64,000 nt of DNA from Metaphire vulgaris. Lineage: Eukaryota; Annelida; Clitellata; Crassiclitellata; Megascolecidae. The translations under genes were made by a program, and so were the position numbers. The DNA lies in assembly GCA_018105865.1 (NCBI GenBank), contig CM030856.1, positions 5,198,220 to 5,262,219 on the forward strand, in the 5' to 3' direction. The notes under the pieces are model-generated. The model ran no database searches and was not told the origin of the DNA. It saw only the letters and a list, made by a program, of their open reading frames with translations. Shown here one piece after another: positions 1-44,993 of this stretch; the first letter of the stretch is position 1, and the number at the start of each line of letters is the position of its first letter.

Positions 1-661
1 TACCGAGTCCGCTATGACGAAGTTCGTATGTATGTATGCATATATGTATGTGTATACGTATGTATGTATATATGTGCAATTGTGTATGTATGTATGTACA
101 GTATGTTTGTATGCATTATTTGCAATGGCGTTAGGCTATAGCGTCGCTGCATCCGATGTATAGTTCGCCTCTCCGTCAGCTGTCGGCTTTAATTCTTCTC
201 TTCATCTTCATCTTCATCTTCATCTTACTCATTGAGTTCTATGGTAAGAAGTCCGTCTGACGTCACATAGCGAAGAACTCAAATATTTCGTTTTCGAGAT
301 TCTCTGCTTTCCTCTTTTATCCTCCAAGGTCGCAAAGGCGCAAACACATATCGGCTGCTTTTCACTTGCGTCTGCGCTCTGTAACAACGTATAGGCTGCA
401 TTCTTTCTCGCATGTCTTCGCCGCCTCTCCTCCTCCTCTGCTCCTTCTCCTTAATTAGACCCAACACTTAAACAGATATTATATAGCGCAAGCGTCAACT
501 TGATCGATTGCTGATTTGACTGATTGGTTGAGATGATTGAGACAATAATAATTATTTCTATTGTCTGAATTCCTCACAGGCAGCCATAGGTGTAAACTTT
601 TATGAAAAAGTGGGGCCTATACCAGCCCTAGATACCTTTCCCATTCCATAGCCTAGTCTAC
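1..661. other. Intergenic, no gene seen
   Basis: Degenerate (GTAT)n at about 28-110 and (CTTCAT)n at 203-227. No supported ORF or transposon ends. Confidence 0.6.
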
Positions 662-828
662 CAGGGGCGAAGCGACGGAGGGAAGGTATATCGGTATATA
701 TACACACCCCAAATCAGACTAACTTAAAATTTTCAATGTGTTTTTTAAGATTTTCAAAGATTTTAAAGATTTATACCCTCCCAAATCACATTATACCCCC
801 GCAAATAAAATTCCTGGCTACGCCCCTG
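662..828. mobile_element. Probable MITE with CAGGGGCG / CGCCCCTG ends
   Basis: Ends CAGGGGCGAAGC and GCTACGCCCCTG are near-perfect inverted repeats 167 bp apart. No clear target-site duplication, so it is an older or rearranged hAT-like copy. Confidence 0.55.
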
Positions 829-1748
829 AGCCTATAGCCGCTCAGAAAGTAGCTAGGGTTCTAACCCAGTGGCCTGATAGAAATTTGCGCCTATAGACTA
901 TGCAGATAACTAAGGAATGTTCATTGTGTCCGAAATTGGCACTATGAACAAATTTGCGTCCTCCATCCCCTCTCACACCTCGATTATCCCGATCATCACC
1001 GCAAGGAGAATTCTAAACAGAGAGCATTCCTTCCCACTGCCAATAAATATACCACACAGAACTCCGAATAGTAGGCCTCGATACCATTCCAGCAGCAGTT
1101 ACTTTTATGGGAATCTAGATCTTCCCAGCCCCTTTTATAGCGTGCCTATCTGCCAGCAACTACCGGGTATAGGCTACTAACTAATTTGCGCCTTGACGTT
1201 CTAGAATCTAGATTCTTTTTAACATTTTCGGCGCAAACTTGTCATCCCGAATGATCGATCTGCAGCAGACGCAAGGCACGTCTACGAAGACGTCTGCGGC
1301 ATTCGACGTCTGCTAACGATTAGTCTCACGAGAATGTTAAACAGGCCTAAGGCAGGAAGAACGTCCGATAGGCCTGCACAATGGCGGCTCCACATGGACA
1401 GTGTTTGATCTGGACTTCTGGACTCCGGGGATGACAAAGCCGGGAGGGGGAACTGACAAAGCCGGGGGAAATCTGCTAGGGGCTGCTGTTAGTTGATGTA
1501 GTATGCCAAAATTTTCGGGGCGATTTGAAATTTCCGGAGGGAAGGACAATTCCCTCCGGAAACGGCCTAGATTAAACCCTGCACTTGGGGGCCCCGTGTG
1601 ACGTGTCTCACCTGTTGATTGCCTGCCCATGTTGGGACCCCTATACTTGCTACTGTAGTATACAGACCTATCAGCAAATGGTTGCCCCCATGTTTAGCAA
1701 ATGCCACCCAACGACCCACCACTTGCCAAATCCTGGATCCGCCACTGG
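829..1748. other. Intergenic, no gene seen
   Basis: ACGTC-rich palindromic stretch at 1255-1315. Around 1500-1580, GGCCTAGATTAAACCCTG is a decayed version of the right end of the CAGTGTTTATTCTAG MITE family. Confidence 0.5.
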
Positions 1749-1931
1749 CATAGGCGAATTTAGAGTTTAATATTTGGGTAGGATAGCATGGGGGTCTGGG
1801 GTTCCATCCAGCACGCGTGCCATCCAGCACGCGACAGACCTGGTGTTGATGGAAAAACATTTTTTTTTGTTTTGGTGGGATTAGTTGAGTAGGCTTAAGC
1901 CTACCCTAGCCTTTAATAAAATCCGCCTATG
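1749..1931. mobile_element. hAT-like MITE, family CATAGGCGGATTT, copy 1
   Basis: 183 bp, ends CATAGGCGAATTTAGAG / AAAATCCGCCTATG, perfect 8-bp duplication GCCACTGG on both sides. It contains two tandem copies of a CCATCCAGCACGCG unit and a run of T. Non-coding. Confidence 0.85.
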
Positions 1932-2069
1932 GCCACTGGGCCTACTGGGCATACATGTTTTAGAGGAACAGGATATAAACAATTTTGTTCTAATTGCACT
2001 CGACTATAGGCCTACTACTTGAAATCCTGTTATTATTATTAGTATATTACTGCTATTATTGTTATCATA

Positions 2070-2170
<101 letters not shown>

Positions 2171-2225
2171 GGACTTCGTGTAAAGTAACCCGACGAAAAC
2201 AATGACAGATTATTGTTTAATAATC

Positions 2226-2912
2226 TGGTTAAGAGAGCTGGTTTCTTCTATTAGGCCTACAGGTTTTATAGACCACAATAATATTATAAAATTGATACCC
2301 TGTTTGAAATTGGACAAAGCAAGGACTAGTGCTACAGTAGGCTATAGATATGCAAAAATTCAGAGGAGTGATGAAACGAACAAAAACACATATTCTTGTG
2401 TCCCCATCTTTGCTGTGCCAAACCGTACTAGAATTGTCAATATATTCTGTCTCTATTTTTTTCTAGAGCTTTCGAAATGCCACGAAAAATAATAAGCCGT
2501 TTGAAACGACACTATACAAAGTCTTTCAGAAATCTATTCTCTATCAAATGTCTAAAAAATCAATCGAGAGATAAGATGGCTCTTACGAGAGCTGGTTTCT
2601 TTTATTACAGGTTTTATAGACCACACAAATATTATAAAATTGATACCCTGTTTGTGCTACAGTAGGCTATAGATATGCAAAATTCTTAAGAGTGATGAAA
2701 CGAATTAAAACCACATATTCTTGTGTCCCCATCTTTGTTGTGTCAAACCGTACTAGAATTGTCAATATATTCTGTTTCAATTTTTTTTTCTAGAGCTTTC
2801 GAAATGCCACAAAAATAATGAGCCGTTTGAAACGACACTAGGCCTATAGAAAGTCTTTCAGAAATCTATTCTCTGTCAAATGTCTCAAAAATCAATCGAG
2901 AGATAAGATGGC
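2226..2912 (+). repeat. Tandem duplication of a roughly 340-bp unit
   Basis: Copy 1 (2226-2580) and copy 2 (2581-2912) both run from a GAGAGCTGGTTTCTT start to GAGAGATAAGATGGC and share TTCTTGTGTCCCCATCTTTG and GCTTTCGAAATGCCAC. Copy 2 lacks a 24-bp stretch. No convincing ORF and unknown origin. Confidence 0.85.
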
Positions 2913-3047
2913 GCTTAACTGTGGAAGAGAAACTGTTTTGTGAGTGATATTATTAAGCCCTAACAGGACATGCCTATAGGCCTACATGAGTTGCAAAGGT
3001 AGGTCCTACTATTATGTTGCTATGGCAATGTTTACTGCTATAGGCCC

Positions 3048-3158
<111 letters not shown>

Positions 3159-3223
3159 CTCGTGTCTGATCATTTCTCTCTTACTTTCCAAGGCGCCAGA
3201 TCGTCGTTCTGTTGAAAACCTGA

Positions 3224-3304
3224 TTAACCCCTTAACCCTGTATTTAACTGAAACTCGATGTAAAAATGGACAGATATATCCGGGATCCCCAGTTAAGGGG
3301 TTAA
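3224..3304. mobile_element. TTAA hairpin MITE, group A
   Basis: 81 bp bounded by TTAA, ends TTAACCCCTTAAC / AGTTAAGGGGTTAA, interior GTAAAAATGGACAGATATAT. Minus orientation relative to the copy at 18246. Piggybac-like target preference (TTAA). Confidence 0.75.
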
Positions 3305-3533
3305 CGGATTTTGAGACTGATTTTCTCGATTACCGAACAGTTTTCAATTATTTAGAACAAAAATAAGTCAATGTGCCTAAATACTTAAGTTTAAAAACAT
3401 ACCAAGTCACCAACGAACGTTAAAAGCATTGTGGGTCTACTCAGCTAGACTTCCTCATTATAGTTTTAGCATTGGATCTACGCTATCTCTTGGCAATAAT
3501 CAATCATTGTAATCGGCGATCCGTTGATAAAGA

Positions 3534-3956
3534 CTAGACTTTCTGTATTCGGCGATGGACAGCTCTGTTTCGTCTGCCATCGCTTGGTTCTTCCGTTGGC
3601 AAGGAAGACAGAATTCTGAAAAAAGTAGAGAGCGAATAAATCTGATACGGATCTGGAAAGGACGAATTCAACGTTGGTCGGAATGGTCGAAATGACGCAT
3701 AGGAAAAGGGATAGAGAGATGAGGGAGAGGCGGACGACGTTTTGCCGGTGCTCAGGGCAGCACCCGGGTCGGTTTCGGCGTTTCGCCCCACTCTCGGGAT
3801 CTTGAAAATCTGTCGTTTTTCTTGCGCGCTAATTCGACCCGACCGCAATTTATCTTTGAAGAACGAGGTTTCTTCCTTTGACGCCACTCCACAGCCAAGC
3901 ATTGTGGGAAATTCGGCGAAAGAGTCGGAACGTTCTGTTAAAACAGAAGAAGACAA
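3534..3956 (-). CDS. Unassigned 140-codon ORF, possible first exon of a gene running off the left
   Basis: The ORF lies in a GC-richer island than its surroundings. The translation is mixed polar (SKEETSFFKDKLRSGRISAQ) without low complexity, but I recognise no domain, and the opposite strand is also open for 87 codons. No splice-supported partner exon was found downstream on this strand. A hAT-like MITE sits 35 bp upstream of its ATG. It may be a CpG-type promoter island rather than coding DNA. Confidence 0.2.
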   Translation of the reverse strand: MSSSVLTERSDSFAEFPTMLGCGVASKEETSFFKDKLRSGRISAQEKRQIFKIPRVGRNAETDPGAALSTGKTSSASPSSLYPFSYASFRPFRPTLNSSFPDPYQIYSLSTFFRILSSLPTEEPSDGRRNRAVHRRIQKV

Positions 3957-3990
3957 AATCTTTACTATCTTTAAATCTTTACTTGACTAT

Positions 3991-4168
3991 CAGTGTTTAT
4001 TCTAGGCCTGTTTTTTTTTGGGGGGATTACCCCTCAAAGTTTTAATCCCCCCACTTTGTATATGTTGGCTTGGTGGATGGAAATTCCCCCAAAGCGTGGA
4101 GAGACAAATCTTGTCCCCCCCAAACATTTCAAACTCCCCCAATGTCAAGATGGCTAGAATAAACACTG
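3991..4168. mobile_element. hAT-like MITE, family CAGTGTTTATTCTAG, copy 1
   Basis: 178 bp. The TIRs CAGTGTTTATTCTAG / CTAGAATAAACACTG are perfect over 15 bp. It is flanked by a perfect 9-bp direct repeat CTTGACTAT. The interior has runs of G on the left and C on the right, giving a long hairpin. Non-coding. Confidence 0.88.
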
Positions 4169-4357
4169 CTTGACTATATGGCCTAGGGGCCTACGTCACA
4201 CCGCCTTAACTCGGTATAGAAATCTAGCTAGGCAACAGCATTCTAAGCTCGCTGTAAAAATGACGTTAAAATAACACGTAAATAATGTAATAGGCCTATG
4301 CAAAAAACGATTTATGCAAGACATATTATAGCATATCGGAAATAAATTAATTATCCA

Positions 4358-4509
4358 CAGTGTTTTATCCAGACCTGTTAGGGGGAGATCCCCCCAACAA
4401 CAAAAATCTTCCAAAATCCCAGTACTTACACTCATGTCTCTTCCCCTTCAGTGGCCTTCACTCAAGTCTATAATTGCCCTAACAGGCATGGAGTCTGGAT
4501 AAAACACTG
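4358..4509. mobile_element. hAT-like MITE with CAGTGTTTTATCCAGAC ends
   Basis: 152 bp, perfect 17-bp inverted termini extending imperfectly through CTGTTAGGG / CCCTAACAG. The ends resemble the CAGTGTTTATTCTAG family 190 bp upstream, so it is probably a related subfamily. The flanks share only ATxTATCC-like similarity, so the duplication is decayed. Confidence 0.75.
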
Positions 4510-4650
4510 ATGTATCCTCCAGGAGAATTGGCGTCAACTTGGATGAAACAGTGGGGACCCAGCCCTGCACCTCCACTTCCCCATGGTAGCCTCTGAAAAG
4601 TGGGATTACTCGAGCCTAGCGGATTAGGCTAATGGAAGTTTACGCAGCCA

Positions 4651-4707
4651 ATCTAATCTAATCTAATCTAATCTAATCTAATCTAATCATTTAATCTAAT
4701 CTAATTA
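4651..4707. repeat. (ATCTA)n microsatellite
   Basis: Seven to eight perfect pentamers, then degenerate ones. Confidence 0.9.
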
Positions 4708-5398
4708 ATCAAACACTTAGAATTCAACCGATGGCAAGCAAATCACTAAAGCAATTTCCGGCCGGAAAGAAAATGAAAAGATGGGTCCTTTAAAATCAAA
4801 CACTCGATACCCAAAGAAAATGAAACCTTTAAATTCGATACCTGCTTGACAACTGTGAATTAGAACGATGGCCAGTAGTGTCAACATGTCCACTGTAAAT
4901 TCCAGACGAACTTGCAACCCGACAACTGAAGACTCAGAGTTAATCTTTCTCGCAAATTTTTAGAAGTTCAGCTTTTCCTGATCATCCCCTCTACAGTAGG
5001 CAAAGGCTGGAAATTTTTATGCGTCCAGATGAAAACTTCTGCACTTTATATAGCGTCGTGCAATCATCCGCCCACCTTCATCTTGCAGACGACAATCATA
5101 TGACAGATGATGATGTTCCAATTTAGTCGACTGGCAATCAATCTCCGAGCATTAGCAGGCGGCATTTGGCGGCGAATTAAAGTTCATCAGACCTGGAAAG
5201 GTCTTCGGCTTGTGTCTTTTAGGTCGATCCCTTGTTCCGACCGCCAGTCCTAATCCCATTTCGCTCAGGAAAAAAGACTTCGCTGATTCGTAAAACGCTG
5301 TATTGTTCAGTGCGTTGGTGGAGCTGTGGTCTTTTCCATTGCACAATAGACCTAATCTACCCAAAGCGTTTCCTTAGAAGTACATGTAGGTCGGTACG

Positions 5399-5548
5399 CA
5401 GGGTGCGATTTGTGACCTGGAGCAGTGGGGGGATATGTCGAGCTTGGGGATGTAGTTGTTGGGAAATGTAGCAGTGGGGGGATGTAGTGGGGGATGCAGT
5501 TGCAGTTGGGCAGTGGGGGATTCCTCTTCCCCTACAAATCGCGCCCTG
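5399..5548. mobile_element. hAT-like MITE with CAGGGTGCGATTTGT ends
   Basis: 150 bp, TIRs CAGGGTGCGATTTGT / ACAAATCGCGCCCTG (14 of 15), perfect 8-bp duplication TCGGTACG. The interior is a G-rich, degenerate GCAGTGGGGGGATGTAG tandem. Confidence 0.85.
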
Positions 5549-5951
5549 TCGGTACGATATATAATTATATATATATATATATGCATATATGCCCATACAC
5601 ACACACTTTATCATTTATCAATTATCATTTTTGGATTTGTGAAGAGCTCAAGTCTAACAGATTATAGCGCATAGGAAAGCCTGCATGGGCGCAAACATGA
5701 CCCATGTCCTCATGTCCTGACATGAGTCTTGTTTGCACAGGCCATGTCCTTATATGACTGTGGACATGGGCGTGTTTGCCTTTTTGGCTATAAAATTAAT
5801 ATAATTATGTCAGATCACCAACATAGGGCAATTAGGCTTAGGTATGGCCGTTTTTAAAACCTGGTTTAATGCGTTAATGCGCCACTCTTTGGCGATATAC
5901 AGTAATTTGCTGTGGGAGCGCTTCTGAGTGATTCTTCAGAAGGGGCGCTAT

Positions 5952-6184
5952 CATAGGCGGATTTCGAGTTTAATATTTGGGTAGGCTAGCCCTGGGGGTC
6001 TTCCGGGCCCCTGTCAGAATCCAGCACGCGCCCCATCCAGCTTTCGTCGTAATTTCCAGCAGACCAGCTCGTCAGACAGACCTGGTGTTGATGGAAAAAC
6101 ACCTTTTTTTGTTTTGATTGGATTAGTTGGGTCACTGGTCCCGGCCCCCTTGCCTACCCTAGCCTTTAATAAAATCCGCCTATG
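5952..6184. mobile_element. hAT-like MITE, family CATAGGCGGATTT, copy 2
   Basis: 233 bp, with the same termini and AATATTTGGGTAGG subterminal sequence as copy 1. The duplication GGCGCTAT / GGCGCTGT differs at one base. Confidence 0.85.
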
Positions 6185-6330
6185 GGCGCTGTACAAATAT
6201 TTTGTTACATTACATTACACTGGGAATCAGGAGCTACAGCGGTTCTGCCTTTGAAAGCGCTGCCCCTCTCACGAGATTGTTTGGGTTATACTTACTTACT
6301 TAAAATTAAGCCAGAAATGGCCATCCAGCT

Positions 6331-6453
6331 CGACAGGGTGGAATTCACCAGCAGTACAGACCTGTGGATGGCTCCAAAACATTTTTTGTTTTGATGGGAT
6401 TAGGAGGGTAGGCTTAAGCCTACCCCCTAATGAAATCCGCCTGGGCCCTGTGG
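6331..6453. mobile_element. hAT-like MITE, family CATAGGCGGATTT, 3' half only
   Basis: Matches the right half of the copy at 1749-1931 (poly-T run, GGCTTAAGCCTACCC, AAATCCGCCT) without the left end. A truncated relic. Confidence 0.6.
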
Positions 6454-6761
6454 CCCCCAGTTTTGGACCCTATTACACTGGGAATCTACATACATTAAAC
6501 CACAAATGGTTGGCCCCACATGATTGTACTTTGCCCCCAAAATTAAGCTGAAATGGCAAATCCTAGAGTGGCCACTGCAGTAGGCCTACGGTGCCAGAAC
6601 CATAGGGCGGAACTAGGCCTAGGCCTATATGTTTTTCGTCATTACAATTACTCACCCAAATGCGAGGATCGGACATGCAGTTAGCGAGTCGGGGATGAAA
6701 CCTCTCAACCTCTCCTACACACGCCTGGTATCGCCACTTGTTGAAAATTGTACGTTTTAAA

Positions 6762-6978
6762 CAGTGGCGTCGCTAGGGTTGGTGTCACCCAGTGCGGTAA
6801 AATCGTGGTGTCACCCATTTAGACTTGGGACCTCTTCTAAATCTTTCTTATTTTTCCTTCTCAAATGCCGTGACAAGCAAAAAAGGTCATCCTTGTTTGG
6901 TGTCACCCCTAGATGGTGTCACCCGGTGCGGTCCTCACCCCCGCACCCCCTCTCGAGTCTCGACGATCGACGCCACTG
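6762..6978. mobile_element. hAT-like MITE with CAGTGGCGTCG ends
   Basis: 217 bp, perfect 11-bp TIRs CAGTGGCGTCG / CGACGCCACTG, perfect 8-bp duplication GTTTTAAA. It contains repeated GGTGTCACCC motifs and the GTGACAAGCAAAAAAGGTCA cassette. It ends 253 bp before the NUP210 start codon. Confidence 0.88.
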
Positions 6979-7101
6979 GTTTTAAAATGTTTTCACTATT
7001 CAGCTCTCGTCTACGGCCGCTTTGATCCCCATCCCAGGTTAATCTCCCTACCGTTCGTTGGCTTGACAGTTTGCCTTGAAAAGACGAGACCCTTTCTGCA
7101 A

Positions 7102-7152
<51 letters not shown>
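7102..7152. repeat. (ATG)n microsatellite upstream of NUP210
   Basis: Seventeen ATG units on the plus strand, 78 bp before the NUP210 start codon. Confidence 0.95.
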
Positions 7153-7153
<1 letters not shown>

Positions 7154-7230
7154 GCTTTTGTTGTTGCTTTGAGAACGTCTAGTGGAAGCACAGGCCAGTT
7201 AGGCCACTGAGGCCAGTTTAATGTTTGAAA

Positions 7231-41408
<34,178 letters not shown>

Positions 41409-42135
41409 GCTGTGAATTGAACGATTCTTTCAGCCAGAAGACTTCAGCCACAGCTTTTTTACAGTGCATTGTGCTCAAGGATATTGTGATGCAAGTGATG
41501 GTTGAACTGTCTATGACTTATGGGTCTCGTGTTTGTGTATTGTTTTTTTGTGTGGCAAGTTTCAGGCGTGTTTTTTTATTTAATTGATGTTAGCTGTTTT
41601 GCGGATTTAGGGTTCGAGAAGTAAATGGCGACGTATGACAGTTATTTTATAATTAAGCATTTGAAGGTACATTTTCAAGTGTGAAATAATTTGTGTATGT
41701 ATTGATTGCTAATTAATCAAAAACAGAATTACATAATATGCCAAATCTTAATATTGTGTAATAAGATTACAGCTTTCGGTATGCTTTGAGTTGGTTTAAA
41801 TTTTGTTGCTCCTTTGCATATCTGAGCATTTTATGTGAACATTCCACATGTTCTTAGTGTGCACTGGACAGTAGTGTACAGTACATTGATAGTGCAGACA
41901 TGATTGTGTGCTTCATAGGTAATGAAAATAAGCCTTTGCATTGCTGTTCTGCTTTTTGGTATTGAGAAGTTTTTCTCAAAGTATTTTCATATTCAAGATG
42001 TGTTAAATCAGACGGTGACATTGGATCTTACCAACTTATCTTATGCTTTAGTTCATCAGTATTTTTCTTAAGTTGTTATGTGACCATCGTATCATTTTAT
42101 GTTGTCCCGTTTTCCATTGATCAAGGTCCTGTAAG
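41409..42135 (+). other. Probable NUP210 3' UTR and downstream DNA
   Basis: No ORF of note and no clear AATAAA. The 3' UTR end cannot be placed from sequence alone. Confidence 0.4.
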
Positions 42136-42453
42136 CAGTATTTATTCTAGCCACCTTGACATGGGGGGGATTTTGAAATGTTTGGGGGACAAGGTCTGAG
42201 TCTCCAAAAACCTTGACAAGCAAAAAAACAAGTCATGCGATATCCTTCCATCCTTTGTAATATTTTTACCCTTCTCAAATGCCCTGGCAGGCAAAAAAAT
42301 TGTCATCCTTACATTTTTCCCCTCTCTAAGAAACCCCCCTGCCATCACACTTTTGGTGGAAAATTTCCCTTTTCCAGCCAACATATAAAAATTTTGGGGG
42401 GAATTTTAAAACTGGGGGAATTCCCCCGCAGAGAAGGCCTAGAATAAACACTG
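42136..42453. mobile_element. hAT-like MITE, family CAGTGTTTATTCTAG, copy 3 (long, inverted)
   Basis: 318 bp, opposite orientation to copies 1 and 2, flanked by an 8-bp duplication CCTGTAAG. It is longer because its middle holds two versions of a GACAAGCAAAAAA...GTCAT cassette also found in MITEs with different ends (6762-6978, 57984-58156). Confidence 0.85.
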
Positions 42454-43159
42454 CCTGTAAGTGTAATTGAGGGAATGTACTTCAAAGATGGCTGTGTGCC
42501 ATTAGCCATTTGAAGCTCCAGAAGTTTCATGCTAAGATTATTATTCTTCACCATCATCGTCATCATCATCATCAGCATCATCTTGGGTTTGATTCAGGTC
42601 ATTCACGTGCACACTGGCCCAGAGAGTGGACATAAATATGGTGTGCATAGCACTTTAGTTTGTCTAACATTATTATCAAAACATTATGTGAATTAGTTAC
42701 ATTATCATCATTAACTACTGTTGTTTCATAATTTTTCTGTTTCATGTCATAATTCTCATGAAGTCTTGTTCATGTTTCTTGTATAAGTTTGAGTAATTTT
42801 GATGCTTGTAGAAAGATCGATAATAGAAGCCTTCAGTTAGCACATGTTGAATTTGGCTTAAAAAGTTTCTAGTTGCAGAAGACCGGTTATTTTTATGGTA
42901 GAATACATTTAGTGTTATTATTTTTCTTGACTTTGACAAGTAAAAACTGTGCTTTCATTTAGAAAGGATTGCCTCATAAGGGGTGATGCACTGAGGCAGG
43001 AGGGGTTTGAAAACATGCCCTTTTTTCATGTTAAATATGTGGATGACCCCTAACTTAATGTTTTGCACAGCATTGATTCATTTTTGAGTCTCTCAAAAAT
43101 TGTTTTGTGATCAGCATATTGTATTAAACATTGATTATAAATTAGTGGGTCTTGGGAGT

Positions 43160-43160
<1 letters not shown>

Positions 43161-43214
<54 letters not shown>

Positions 43215-43290
43215 TGGCAGTAATAATAATGACTAGGTTTAGAGTGGTTTGGTAGGATCTGTCCTGTATGAGAACCACTGTTTCATTAGT
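43161..43290 (-). mobile_element. 3' UTR tail of the CR1/L2-type LINE
   Basis: The reverse complement reads GTGGTTCTCATACAGGAC...AACCACTCTAAACC followed by (ATT)n, matching the 3' end at 45562-45625. The (AAT)17 array is therefore the element's tail. Confidence 0.7.
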
Positions 43291-43519
43291 CTAATACAGT
43301 ATTCAAATTATAGTTTTGTTCATGTATTCTCGTTCTTTGTCTTCCTGTTATTGAGTCTACAAAAAGCACCAGGCTGAAGTTTGCAATGTTATGCCCTGCT
43401 CAATTGAAATGCCCACTGCTTTGCAATATTTTTTTACTACAATCTAATAGCTATACTGTACAAGACTAATCTATTATCCTAAAGTACTTTTAAAAGTGTT
43501 TGCACTAGTAAATGATACA

Positions 43520-43650
43520 GTAGAACTTTGTTATAACGGACTTGGTTATAAAGTACCACAGTTATGGTCTACTATATTGGATGGTATTGGATATAATATA
43601 CCTCTGATTATATTATAACATACTAAATTTTTCCATATACGAGGGCCTTG
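43520..43650. mobile_element. pogo-like MITE relic
   Basis: Left end TACAGTAGAACTTTGTTATA matches pogo-like termini; the interior TTATAACATACTAAATTT matches the relic at 19047. The right end is lost. Confidence 0.5.
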
Positions 43651-44062
43651 TGTTCATTGTGTTCTCAATTGTTTTTTTAAATAATTTTATTACAATCACT
43701 AGTGTGTACTATGGACAAGACCAATTTGCATATTGCATAGGTATTTTTAAAAATACTGCCTGCCTTGCAGTCAAAAGTCTTGCCCCTGGAAAACAATGAA
43801 ATGACGGCCCTGCCGACAAACCACCTTGTCTATAGCTATTTCTAGACAGATTAAGCGCATACGAATAAGCAGCTTCTACTACTACTTTCCAAAGCACTAT
43901 CTAAATTTGCGAGATTTTACTATACCTAAGAATAAGCAGTTACTACGGTACTACTACTTATAAAGCGCCATGTTTTTACGAGGTTTCATATTTACTTTGT
44001 CTACTCGATTTTTAAGGTTCCTACTACCTACACTGCATGTGGCAACACTAAGGCAACACGAA

Positions 44063-44093
44063 CCAATCATAAACGACTTGTATTAAATTTGAA
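44063..44093 (+). promoter_or_regulatory. CCAAT box and CHR-like motif upstream of DEPDC1
   Basis: CCAAT at 44063-44067 is followed 21 bp later by TTTGAA at 44088-44093, ending 110 bp before the DEPDC1 ATG. NF-Y (CCAAT) plus a CHR element (TTTGAA) is the arrangement of G2/M cell-cycle promoters bound by MuvB/DREAM in vertebrates, and vertebrate DEPDC1 is a G2/M gene. Both motifs are short and the region is AT-rich, so chance occurrence is quite possible. Confidence 0.3.
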
Positions 44094-44203
44094 CGATTAA
44101 AATAAATTAAATCAGTAATTTAATTAAACTTTGATATGAGCTATTTTTTATATTACACGTTATTTTTAAAGTAATTTATCAACCGAGTGAAGCTAATTCA
44201 ACG

Positions 44204-44957
44204 ATGGGAGAATGCGCTAAAAGGATCGCTTGTAATTATGCTGACCCATACCGTGCAACACGATTGGTTTGAATTATTCTTTTTATTAATTATTATTAAT
44301 TTATTACTACTATTGAACAATTTACTGGCCAAAAATTTGTGAAATTGCTCGCCTTTGAATAGCGCCATTTTTTTAGTTTCATTCACAACCATTAGTTACT
44401 ATATAACGGGTCTTATCTCTCACAACAAGACCTAAATAGACTATATCAGTGGTCAGCAGATTGGCAAATGCTTTTTAATACAGATAAATGCTCGGCGATG
44501 CACTTGGGAAGAAGGGAACAGATCACGAATTTAAGTTATGTAGGAAGGGACTAAAAGTTACAAACAAGGAGAAAGATCTAGGGGTCATCATGCAGAACAG
44601 CTTAAAGCCATCTAGGCAATGAGCAGAGGCAGCTAAGAAGGCCAACAAAATTCTAGGTATGATCAAAAGAACGATAGTGAGCAGAGAGAAGGATCTAATC
44701 TATTGGAACATGTTTATATTCAGTACAAGCCTATTGGTTCACCGGGAAAGCAGGCCCTGTACAGATGTTTCTCTTATCCTGCTCCCTTTAGTTTCTAAAT
44801 CCTTTAAATGTCACATTTTAAATATAATAATTATCTAACTTTCAAATATTGTTATATTATATATTTTAGCATTTTTACCTGTAACAACTCTTTTACATTA
44901 TAAATTGTGACATCGATGATCTCTGCCTCTGTCATTGACATTTTGATACTAATAAAC

Positions 44958-44993
<36 letters not shown>

